From the NCBI RefSeq assembly GCF_033115175.1, contig NC_084850.1, positions 110,715,939-110,779,938 of the forward strand: a DNA stretch of 64,000 bases. The letters run 5' to 3'. Position 1 is the first letter of the stretch. Each line of letters starts with the position of its first letter. Below, one piece after another: positions 43,201 through 55,600 of this stretch. Position numbers and translations under genes: made by a program. Below the pieces are notes generated by a model. That model ran no database searches, was not told where the DNA came from, and saw only the letters and a program-made list of their open reading frames with translations. The stretch comes from Lepus europaeus (Eukaryota > Chordata > Mammalia > Lagomorpha > Leporidae).

Positions 43201-45018
43201 TAAAATGACCAGAGAGAGCATGACAAAAATTTCATCTGCAGCAGATTTGGAAAGCCTTGGAGAAACTAGTGATATTTTAAATATGGTAACAACTTTCTGC
43301 CTGTCTGTATGGGTTTGAATTTTATTTCATTATGAATATACATGTATCTACCCTTTTTATACCCAATACATAAAAGACTACTTTTTAAAAAAAGATTTAT
43401 TTTATTTATTTGAAAGACAGAGTTACAGAGAGAGAGAGAGACAGAGAAAGGTCTTCCATCCACTGGTTCACTCCCCAGATGGCCGTAACGGTTGGAGCTG
43501 CGCTGATCTGAAGCCAGGAGCCAGGAGCTTCCTCCAGGTCTCCCATGCAGGTGCAGGAGCCCAAGGATCTGGGTCATCCTCTGCTGCTTTCCCAGGCATA
43601 TTGAGCAGGGAGCTGGATTGGAAATGGAGCAGTTGGGACACGAACTGGCGCCCATATGGGATGCTGGTGCTGAGGGCAGGGCTTTAACCCACTGCGCCAA
43701 GCATCAGCCCCAAAAAAGACTACTTTTTATTTTTGTTTTTTGCTTGTTTATAAACCCACTTTATTGAGGTATAATTCACATACAATAAAATTCATTTCAA
43801 TCCCCAGATCATTAGTATGACAGTTGAGAATAGATTATCTTAGAATACTGGACTATTTTATACTTGTTTTATTTATATATATGCTTATTTATTTAGAATG
43901 TATAAATATATCATCATCAATAGTTTTTATTCCTTTTAGAGCATACATTTATGTTTATTTCAGACACATATGGTGAGCCTGAATTCCAAAGACAAGTCAT
44001 TGAAATTATCACCAGTTCAAAAACGAAAGGTATAACAAGAATTTTTTTCGGTATGGTAGGTAAAAACACTCTAAAATTATTTTTTCTTTGAAACATTTCT
44101 GGAAAGAACACGAGAAAGGTAAGTATTCACTTCCCATCAAGTTTGGAGAGCCTTTGTTTCTTTCAGCAGCCATTTGGTTATTTGTAACATCTTTCATGGG
44201 CCATACAAAATCATCAGTTTAAAAATTAGCCTGCTATAGATTTATTGAATTTCAAGTCCCACCTGCAGTTTCCCTGGCAAGACCAGACCAAATGATTTTG
44301 CAGGCTTTATATAAATGGCTGTGGGCCGGATGTTCCCCATTGCTGCTTTAGACCTTAAAAGACAAAGGAATACAATGTAGATTACCTCTATTTTGGCTTG
44401 TTCAGTTGGTGTGTATTTTCTGTAATGCACTAAGTATAATAGAATTCTATTGCAAACATTTGGTCTTTAGGGTCACTAGTTATAGTAGCCCTTGTTTTCT
44501 TCTTGTGGAACAACAAATTATGATTAGAATTCTTATGTATAGGAAGATGCTGATGTTCGTTAGAGTGGCTTTCTGGTTTTGGCTGAGTGTGACTTTCAGG
44601 GGGTTATTAAGGATTTTACTGGCTGATACTTAAATCTTTTCTAGCTCTATAATTTTGTGATTTTAGCAAAAAAATATTTGACAACAGCTTTCCCAATTTT
44701 GCGATTGGGTTTTAATTTGTCAAGGAATTGACAGTATAAAAACATCATAAAACACTTGCAAATTAGTCAGAAATTGTTCATGGGTGAGAAAGAGAGACCT
44801 TTTGTGAATAAGTAATAGCAAGAGAAATAGTCTGTACTTTTCACAACTCTGGGGAGATAAAAACCTACGATGCAATCCTTTGCTTTTCCTGGCTTTAAGG
44901 ACCACTGGGATAAAAGGATGAGGAGTTTAGGAAACAAATTTTAGTGCTCCTTTTAAGCTGATACATATTTTATTCTCATACAGTCCTTTTATTTCTTTAT
45001 TTCTTTTCTTTCTTTCTT

Positions 45019-45057
<39 letters not shown>

Positions 45058-46583
45058 ACAGGCAGAGTGGATAGTGAGAGAGACAGAGAGAAAGGTCTTC
45101 CTTTTTGCCGTTGGTTCACCCTCCAATGGCCGCTGCGGCTGGCGCATCGCGCTGATCCGAAGCCAGGAGCCAGGTGCCAGGTGCCAGGTGCTTCTCCTGG
45201 TCTCCCATGCGGGTGCAGGGCCCAAGGACTTGGGCCATCCTCCACTGCCTTCCCGGGCCATAGCAGAGAGCTGGCCTGGAAGAGGGGCAACCGGGATAGA
45301 ATCTGGCGCCCCAACCAGGACTAGAACCTGGTGTGCCGGCGCCGCAAGGCGGAGGGTTAGCCTGTTAAGCCACGGCACCGGCCTTATTTCTATTTTTTTA
45401 AAGATTTATTTATTTGAGAAGTAGAGTTACAGACAGTAAGAGGGAGAGACAGAGAGAAAGGTCTTCCATCCGCTGGTTCACTCCCCAAATGGCTGCAACG
45501 GCTGGAGCTGTGCCAATCTGAAGCCAGGAGCCTGGAGCTTCTTTTGGGTTTCCCACATGGGTGCAGAGGCCCAAGGACTTGGGCCACCTTCTACTGCTTT
45601 CCCAGGCCATATCAGAGAGCTGGATTGGAAGAGGAGCAGCTGGGACTAGAACTGGCACCTGTATGGGATGCCAGCGCCACAGCACTGCCCCTCTCATATA
45701 GTCCTTTTAAGTTTAGCTGCTACCAGGCCACCTTTAGTGAATAAAAGTATTTACTACACTATTTTTGTATATTAGTTTAAGTTTTCACCTGTTTTGGCTT
45801 AGTAATTTCTTTGGCAAAAATAATGAGCCTCTTCCAAGGCACAATTTTAAAAAATTGGTTTAATGTGATTTCACTATCCAGAGACCCACATTTGTCAGAT
45901 ATTTAGATTTATCACCTTGTCGAATTCATGTCAACAAATAAACTTCATATTTTTAATGTATTCAAACCCAATGTTTGATTCTAGAATAGTTTTTATACAA
46001 ATCTTAACATTTTATCCTAAGTATTTTCTTGTCTAAATACTTTTTCATGTGTGCAAACTATTACAAGGCAAAGATATAATAGATGAAAGGAAGAGGCTCA
46101 GAAATTTGAAGATCCGTATAAAGGATTTTGTTTAGAAAAGAAAAAATATTCATTGCTATTTAACATATAGATAAAAAGATTGTGCATGCAGTTTTCATTT
46201 CACTTTTTTTAAGAAGTAAGCTATTAATTTTTTTCCAATTTTTAAATTTTTCATACTTTTATTTTCTTTGATTTTGTGAGTTTCATGGACTGAAAAGGCA
46301 AATCAGAGTTGAGAGTTTAGCCTAGATAATCAAGATGGTGATTGGAGCCCCTAGTTCCCATACTGGCATTCCTGGGTTCAATACCCAGCTCCATTTCCTG
46401 ATGTCAGCTTTCTGCTAGTTCAGACCCGGGGAGGCAGTGGTGATGACTCAAGTAATTGGGTTCCTGCCATCCATGTAGGAGATCTGGATTGAGTTCCCAG
46501 CTCCTGGCCTAGGCCTGACTGCCCAGCTCTGGCCATTGTGAACAATGGGGAGTGGAGCAGCAGATGGAAGTACTTGCTCTCTT

Positions 46584-46636
<53 letters not shown>

Positions 46637-49600
46637 TCTTCCTCTTCCTCTTCCTCTTTTTCTCTCTCATTCTCTGTGTGTGTGTGTGTCAGCTTCTTAA
46701 TTTTTTAAAAAAATCAAAATTTGGAAATCAAAAGCTATGGGGAAGGTAGAAAAAAGTATACTGAACTACATTCAAGAAAAGTGTAAATTTTTTTAAAGAT
46801 TTATTTATTTACTTGAGACCAGAGTTACAGACAGAGAGGGAGAGACAGAGAGAGAGGTCTTCCAACCACTGGTTCACTTCCCAAATGACCACAATGGCCA
46901 GAGCTGGGCTGATCTGAAGCCAGGAACCGGAGTTTCTTCTGGGTCTCCCACCCGGGTTCAGGGGCCCAAACACTTGGGCCATCTTCTAGCTTTCCCAGAC
47001 CATCAGCAAGGATGCTAGATCAGAAGTGGAGCAGCTGGTACTCAAACTGGTGCTCATATGGGATGCCGGCACTACAGGTGGTGACTTTACCCACTATGCC
47101 CCAGCGCCGGCCCCAAGAAGTGTACATTTTTTAACAGCATCTGAAATCAGTCTGGAAATGTCTTATATGTAAGGACTGATTCAGATTGAGAAAAGAGAGT
47201 ATTGATGGGGTTGTGATTAGTGACATAATTGAAATAAACAGTAAGAATTGAAAGCAAAACATAGGTGCATGTTACTAAATTAAATTACATGTGCCACAGA
47301 CCGAAAGAATGGTATAAATTACCCCTAATTAAAAGGAAACTTCAACAAAACATCTGGTTAAAATGTATATCTTCATTCTTCTAGAGAAATTTGTAAAAAT
47401 GTAAAACCTTGGCAGTAATTTATACTAGATAAGTTACCTTTGTCAACTAATAGTAGTATGACGATTACTTCAAAAAATTTACAGAAACAAGAAACATTTG
47501 TGAAACTGATGCAACCTACAACTCAGACTGGAAAGGATGATAATGAATATGAAGAGATGGCAAAAACGAAAGAAGGGAGGATGTATAAACAGCCTGTGGC
47601 AAAAGGGATATTCATGATGCAAGCAGCTGAAAGTATGGAAGCATTTTCAGATGAGGAAGTAGGTAATAATCCAGGCCAGATGGGGCCTCGGGCCAACACC
47701 AATGGAGAGGGTTTGCAAAAAGAGATACTTAGACATGAACATAAAAGTGATGTTGATGAGCATGCTTCTGAGGAAATAGAAAAGGAGAGTGCTGAAGGAC
47801 ACAGTCAGCAGGATTCAGAAGCAGAAGAAATAGTCTCTGGGACCGAAACTGAGCTGGCGAATATAAGAAAAAGTGAAGAGAATAGAAAAAATATTAGTAC
47901 ATTCTCTGATAACTTATCAGCTAGAGATATGAATATGGAGGATGAAGAAAATAAGCAATTTGTTAAGACAGGGAAATGTAGCAAGCAAGATGTGACCTTT
48001 GACAATGAAAGAGAATCAATAGAAGAGCAAGAGAGTTACATGGAAAGTGAAAGTGAGAGTCAGCAGGGTACAGCTGATGGATTCGAGCAGCCTGAGTCTA
48101 TAGAATTTAGTAGTGGAGAGAAAGAGGATGATGAAGTGGAAACTTCCCCAAACCTGTGGTATAGTAGAAAATATATTGAACAAGAAAATGAGGAAGACAT
48201 CGAACCCAAAATGTCGAAATTCATGACAAAATTTAATTTTAAGTGTGGCCATTTGTCAGAGATCCCAGAAGAGCAGGAAGGAGTAGATGATTCAGAAGAA
48301 AGTGACCTAGAGGAGCATGAGATAGAGGCAACTGGGCAAAATGTGGAGATGCTTGAAGCCAGAAAGGAGGATAAAGCAGAGATCCTGTCAGATGATCTTA
48401 CAGACAGAGCAGAGGTGAGTGAAGGCAAGGGAAGCTTAGTGGAAGAGATAGAGGATGGCTCTAAAGGTGGAGCAGATGGAATCTGTGAGGAGGGTACTTC
48501 AGGAGTGCAACAGTGGCAAAGGGGGTTGGGGAAGGAAGAGGCAAAGAAAGACAAGGGAGTAGGAGAAATGGAGAACCTGAATAAGGACCTAAGAGAGGAG
48601 GAGGAATGGGAGGAGAGAGATGAGGAAGAATGGCAGAAAAGGGAGAGGGAACAAGGTCACCAGAGGGAAGGAAACCAAGAGATGGCAGAAGAAGGGGAGG
48701 AGCAATTAGAGGGGGAAGAAGAGGAGCAAGGAGAAGAGGAAGAGGGGGAGGAAGAAGGGAAAGAGGAGGAAGGAGAAGGTAGGCAAGAGGAAGGAGAGGG
48801 AGAAGGGGAGGAAGGAGAAAAGGGAGATGATAGGGGAGAGGAGATGGGAGAAGGGGGTGAGAAGGAAAGAGGAGAGGGAGGAGAGATGGGGGAGGAGGTA
48901 GGGGAGGAAGGAGAAGAGGATGAGGAGGAAGGTGAGGGAGAGGAAAGAGGAGAGGGAGGAGAGAGGGGGGAGGAGGAAGGAGAGGAAGAAGAAGAGGATG
49001 AGGAGGAAGGTGAAGGAGAGGAAAGAGAAGAGGAAGGAGAGAGGGGGGAGGAGGAAGGGGAGGAAGAAGAGGATGAGGGGGAAGGTGAAGGAGAGGAAAG
49101 AGAAGAGGAAGGAGAGAGGGGGGAGGAGGAAGGGGAGGAAGCAGAAGAGGATGAGGAGGAAGGTGAAGGAGAGGAAAGAGAAGAGGGAGGAGAGATGGGG
49201 GAGGAGGAAGGGGAGGAAGAAGAAGAGGATGAGGAGGAAGGTGAAGGAGAGGAAAGAGAAGAGGAAGGAGAGAGGAGGGAGGAGGAAGGGGAGGAAGAAG
49301 AAGAGGATGAGGAGGAAGGTGAAGGAGAGGAAAGAGAAGAGGAAGGAGAGAGGGGGGAGGAGGAAGGGGAGGAAGGAGAAGAGGATGAGGAGGAAGGTGA
49401 AGGAGAGGAAAGAGAAGAGGAAGGAGAGAGGGGGGAGGAGGAAGGGGAGGAAGGAGAAGAAGGAGAGGGGAAAGAGGATGGGAAAGAAGAAGAAGGGGAG
49501 GGGAAAGAAGAGGAGGGGGGAGAGGAGGAAGGAGAAGGGGAGGAGGAGGAAGGAGAAGAAGAAGGAGAAGAGGAAGAAGGAGAAGGGAAGGAAAGGGAAA

Positions 49601-52600
49601 GGAAGGAGAAGGGAGAGGAAGAATATGGGAGCAATGGAGAAGAGGAAGAAGTAGACTGTGAGGAAGAAGGGAAATACCAGGAGACAGGTGAAGACGATCA
49701 AAGGCAGAAAAGACAAAATGAGGGAGACAAATTTAAAAAAGTGGGCAAAAAAATAAGGTCTATGAAATATGGCAAACATAGAACACATAAAAAAGCTTTG
49801 ATTACTAACATGGAGGTAAAGAGAAGAGAGCAGAGGTTCAAAATGCTAGGGCAATCAAAACAACTTTCAGAAAATGTACCACCAGGTTCCAAAAAATTCT
49901 GGAATAATGTGTTACCACAGTATTTGGAATTGAAGTAACAGACTTTAAGTTTGATTAGGTTATTACCAGCCAAACCATTGTAACACTTTGTATATAATAG
50001 GCACTCACTACTTTTTGTTAAGTTGATTTTCAGTTACGATTATTTTACTTGTGATGAAAAAACAACTGATACCAGTTGTGTGAGGGGTGAAAAACAACAA
50101 GAGGCACTAGTAAATTTTGGTTCCTCTTAAACAAGTATCTTAAGATGTTTTTATCAAGATTATAACTCGCTAACTAGAAAATATCAAAAATAATGTCAGA
50201 TAATTAACATTATATATTTTTGTTAGACATATTTAGGAAATAGAAGTATATTATAAGTGTATTTGTAGATATATTTTTAAATGGTACAGATTCTTAAGGC
50301 CTATAATTTTTATAAATGTTTGCATTTTTTAGCTTGTGTTTACAGTTACCTACCACAAAGAATAATTTTACAAAAATGGATGGTATTCTAAAGCTAATAT
50401 GAAGAACTCATATTTTAAAGTAGTGTTGTCTTTTTACCTTTTATGTGTCCATTTTGTAAAAAAATGTCCAAATTAGTAACTTTGTTCAGAACTTAAATCC
50501 TAATAATATCGTCTCTTTTGGTTATTGTCTAGTCAGATGACAGTATATCTAACGAAATAGAAATGGACTCAAATGTATAATCTGGAAAGCTTTAAAACTT
50601 TATTTATTGGCCAGGCAAAGCTATTCAGTGGACCTCAGGTTCTTTATCTGTATAATGGAATGGAAGAGGTGATAGGATAATTATAATCCCTTCTGACTCT
50701 TGAATTATTTTCATTCTAACATGCTGATTTACTCCATCATTTTTGTTATTTTTATAATAAACTATTTAAGGAAGAAAATTACACTTTGAAATTAAATTTT
50801 CTATAAAATACTGTCCTTTACTGTTCAGATTTTGTGACAACTTTAACATCTCTTGTCTTCTGTAATTCCATACTTCTAAACTCTTGTCATTTCCTAGCAT
50901 TAACTGTATTGTCAGAACCTTCATTCCCAATATCTTCTTTGTGCCATCAATGTGTGCTTTATTGACTGTTCTGTAATTTTTGGTTTCTCCATCACATGTC
51001 AAGTTTCAAGTAAAATAAAAGTTAAATGTATACATTCAGTAATTGTTTGTAAAAAGAAAAACTGTCTAACATTAGATACTGAATTTTAGAGATTCTCACT
51101 ACTATTAGAATAATTTTACTATTAGTGAAAAGAAAAACTAATATTAGATACTGAATTTTTGATTCTCACTAGAGTAATTTCAGTCTTCCCTTAAAATTTT
51201 CAGTATATTGCTGGTTTGTTTAGTTGGTTAGTCATAACTTCCTTTTCAACTGACTTCCTTTCCCAGTCCTTTCCATATCTTAGACATAAGGGATTTCTAG
51301 TACTTTACTGAGGAGGATTTTGATGGTAAACTTCTTGTGAACATTGTAGAGTTGAATTATTTGCTGTTTGGATTCTCTGTGAATGAGAAAGAATAAAAGT
51401 ATGAGGGAAAGGACTAACATCATACAAAATGAAAAATTTCCTAGGAGAAACTGTAAATTTTATCTCAGCTTCAAGGATCTGATAGCTTCCCCTAACTGAC
51501 CAGATATACTGATTTGGCATTGCAGTGCTTTACCAAAGTCTAGCATACTCATTAAATGTTGAATAGTATTAATACTATGATAAAATATATGTAACAAATA
51601 TAGTCATTTAAAAAGTAGACAAAATGATTCAATTAAGATAGGTGACACAGGTGGGATTCATAAATCAAAAAACTTCAGGGAGATAAACTCTTGAACTCTT
51701 CCACTGTAGAAATAATCATCTGACGATACTGAAGCAATGTCCTAAAATGTACCCATAGACCTCTTCAGGATTTGAAGTGGTCTAGATTTCCATTTTAAAC
51801 AGCATTTTTTACCCATTTCTTCACATTTCTCTAGCCAAAACTTTTTTGTGCTCTTTAGAAATAACGGTTCATATAAGCATAGTGTTCTGGCCAAAAGAGC
51901 ACTGGCCTACTCATTTTGAGACCAGAACTCTACTTCCAGCTTTGTACTTTGGAGCTCCTTAAACTTGAGTCAGTTTCTTAGCCTTTTTTGGCCTCAGTTT
52001 CTTCATCTAGAAAAGTACAGAACTAGAATTGGAGACTAGGAACACCAGTTAGTCATTATCAACTAGAGTTTTGTCAGAACTCGTATTCTTTTTCTTTAAT
52101 GCCAGTATTATAGTTTAGTCACCGAAATCACCCCATCTTCAAGTTAACTAGCATATATTTATATCAAAGCAGTTATCATAAACTAAGCATACCAACTTCC
52201 TGTACCCACTGTCTAGTGAACATTTATGTAATTATATATATATATTTGCACATCTAGCACCCTCTATTAAGTTTATGAAAAGGAATTTATTGCTGGTTAG
52301 TGGGGAAGGTGGGGGTAAAAGGGTAAAAGAATCAGATCTTACTAGACTTTCCTGAACAAAAGTGATTTAAATATTTATAAATCATATGACTCTTAGGAGA
52401 GAAAGAAAAGGAAATTTAAGAATGGGACCACTGTGTCATGAATTAACACTTGATTACATATGTTAAAATAAGTGGTTCCTTATTGTCCCCATCTGCTGGT
52501 TGGATTGCTCAGGCTTTTACTATAGTTTGTCACTGGTCCTTAACTGAGGGAGGTGTGAGTTTTATATGTAGAATCAATTGAGTTACCGTTTTCTGATAAG

Positions 52601-55600
52601 GATTCTGGCAGAAAGACTTTAAGGTAAGCTGCAAAGGAGAACCACAGGAGCATCTGCTGTTGCTGAACAGCAGCTCGCGAGGTGAGTGCAATTGAAATGT
52701 TTTCTGTTTTTTCACTATAAAAATGAACTTGCCGTAAATGTACAAGGAAGCTTCAGAAAGTTTGTGTAAATAGAATTAAAAGATAATAAAAAATCTCCGT
52801 GAACTTTTAAAGCCCCCTTGCGTGTGTCAGAAATGAAATGCAGACATGGAGGAAGGTGCTGTGATTCCTACCTTCATTCTTTCCATTGTGAAAGTACCTT
52901 ACACTTAGCATTTGGTCTGTATTATCCATCAAAAAATACCAGAACAGAAACTTCCCCAAGTGAGATAGATTTCAAAAAGTAAGGGCAGTTTACAGTCAAC
53001 CTCATGTGGTCCTCATACCTGTTATGGACTTTGGGTACAGATTTCTCAAAAGAACACTATTTCTTTTTTTCTTTTCTTTTCTTTTTTTTTTTTTAAGGGA
53101 AAGGGCTTATTGGGGAACACCCTACAGACGGGAGTGAAGGAAAAAGAGAAAGAATAAGAGAGAGAGAGAGAGACAGAGGAGAGAAGATAGAGTAGAGAGA
53201 CGAGCCAAGAGAAAGGAGCCGAGAGGAGAGAGCGCAGGAGAGAAGAACCAAGAGAGCACGTGTTCAGGAACAGGCCCTTTTAAAACTTCGCCTGAGGATG
53301 GGCAGGGAAGCAGGAGCAGCGAATCCCATTAGGATGGGGGTGGAGCCTGGCTCAGGTAGCTGTGCCATGCAGCCACCTGTTTAAAACTGCCTGCCCCAAG
53401 AACACTATTTCTTAACAATGCTCTTCCATTTCCTGAAACCCGTATGCTCTTAAACCCATTCTGCCCAAAGACAAGTATGATCTGGAGCTGAATCTGTGTT
53501 TTTCTCCATTAAATCCCTAATTAATGAGAAGAAAACGATTTTGTATTGTGGGTGCAGAGAGTAAGGTATTTCTCCTGATCTCAAGTAACTCTCGGGCTAT
53601 TTCTAGGTTGAGCAGAAATTTAGTAATATGGTGGAGTGCTTTAGGCTGCAACTTCAGCAGCACAGATAAAGGTTAGGAAAGAGCTTCCAAAGAGTGAGTG
53701 GTGAAACTTGATTGAAATCAGGTCAAGTAAAACGTAACCCAACAAAGGAATTGAGGAGAAGGGGGATTTGTAGTATGATGGAGTCATGAGAGTGTTTTGG
53801 TGTGACTGCAGCCTCAAGTGTATTTTGTTCCTAAATAGAAAAGCAAAGGACCTTGATGTGTTTGTGAAACAAGTCAAACCAAAAAAGTAAGTTGACCACA
53901 CTTAGGTTTTTGTTAGATTATTCTGGCAGCGTTATGGAGGGTGGACTGGAAGGAGTCAGGGATACAAGTTTGAAGGAAGTTATGGTAGACCTGGCAAGGA
54001 ATGAAGAGGCCCTGGACTAGGACAGTGGGGAGACAGGGGGGGATGTAGAAATGGGGATGTGTGTTAGCAAGAGCGATTTAGGGATAGAATTGAAGGATTT
54101 AATAAAAGAGATGTGGCTGAGAGGGACAGAGAAGGCTAGGCTTTTCTTATTTCTGGCTTAGAGAAATAAATGGAAAGAGCACAGTTCTCTAAGATTGGGA
54201 ATAGGGGAGTAGGAACATGTGAAGATGGTGGTTTTGAACTTGTTAATTTCAGATTATCTCCAGGAAATGTTCAGTAGAGAGACATGGATCTGGAGCTCAA
54301 AGGGGATTGCTGAGTATCACCTGCTTATATATGTAGTTAAAACTAAATTTGAGTGAGAAAGAATTCCTAGTGTGAAAAGAGAAAAGACCTAAAGATATAA
54401 TCAGTAGGTAAGGGGGAGGTTGAGAAAGGGACCTCTGAAAAGAAGGGGGAGGGAACACTTACTGGAAAAGAGAGGTGGCACCCAAGCCAAGGAAGAGGTT
54501 TCTGGAGGAAGGAGTGATAGAGGCTGCATAGGGGGCCAAAGTCAAACCACATTGTGAAAAAAGAATGAGCTCCAGGAAGTTTGATTTGTAGAGAGATAGA
54601 ATCAGAACTAAACTTTGAAAAACACATATCATTGAATGCTACTGGCATATTCCTAGGAGACATATCCCAGAGACTTTAGTACTCAGAAAAAAATCCTAAA
54701 TTTTTATTTGCTGTTCATATATACTGTAGTAGGTCAGAATGGGATGTTAACTGCTAGGAGCATGTGAGCCAGAAGACTGCAATACTTTAAACATCAAAGT
54801 GTAAGAAAAAAGAAAAAAAGCAACAACTATGAGGGCAGCCATTATAATCTTTCAGTTCTTTAAGTAAGATCAGGAAAGAGCATGGACTCTGGAGTCCAGC
54901 AGACTAGCCTTCCACTGGGATGTGTCCTATGTATGGACATCTGGAAAAGATTTTTAAAAAATCCTCCTAAGTCATAATAATCTTCCTAAGTCTTTTAATA
55001 AAGGAAGGATAGGATCTTTTGTTAATTATATTATGGGTGCTCAGCAAATGGTAACCTGTATCATGCTAATTGTCCTCTCTGGTCACAAAAATCAGATGCA
55101 AAGCTACACTTACAAATCTCCAAATCACCAACAGATGTTTATAAATTTAGTCCTGTGAACCTGATTTTGGTATAATTACAACATAATGACTAAAAATTTG
55201 GCTTATAGTAATAGACCCATGGGAATAAAGTAGATTATAATAATGATAACTCTTAAATATGAGGTGGAATGAAACTTTATTATACACCATACATGAGTTA
55301 ATGGGTCTAGAATTCCCCCTCAGTGTTTGAAGCTGATTGCCTTCATGTGACTGTGGGTGATAGTTCATTTTACAAGTAAACTATGAAGTGTGTTAATTAT
55401 GTGCCATTCTTAGGCTTTGAGTGTTAAAGCAAGATTTGGAAAACAGTGCTTAGATTTTTATTTAATGTCCTTCCCAGTCACTGCTACTGCCTCAATGACT
55501 TCTATTGTAGTTTAAACAGGAACTTATGTATTAGCTTTTCCTGTCCTGAAAACACCCCCCCCAAGAAACCCCTCTAAGTTGATATTTTAAAATATGTACC

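Larger units (their letters stand above)
44030..47484 (+). other. RPGR intron 13
   Basis: A hAT-like fragment, a nested CSINE pair with a long T tract, an older CSINE with (CT)n and one further CSINE. 44405-44974 and 45715-46330 have no recognised element. Confidence 0.75.

Noticed and set aside
44030..44130. Continuation of exon 13 beyond 44029
   Set aside because: The GTATAA donor and the exact 66-nt human length define the end, and the following frame meets a stop quickly.
47485..48414. Loss of the intron between exons 14 and 15 in rabbit
   Set aside because: The continuous frame first suggested intron loss, but a donor (GTAATA at 47663) and an acceptor (AG at 48258-48259) are at the homologous positions. 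The intron is present and merely open.
48657..49634. Long minus-strand open frames (325 and 360 codons) opposite ORF15, Ser/Pro- and Phe/Leu-rich
   Set aside because: They are compositional shadows: a pyrimidine-only strand can hardly make stop codons, all of which need a purine. No start context, splice sites or homology support them.
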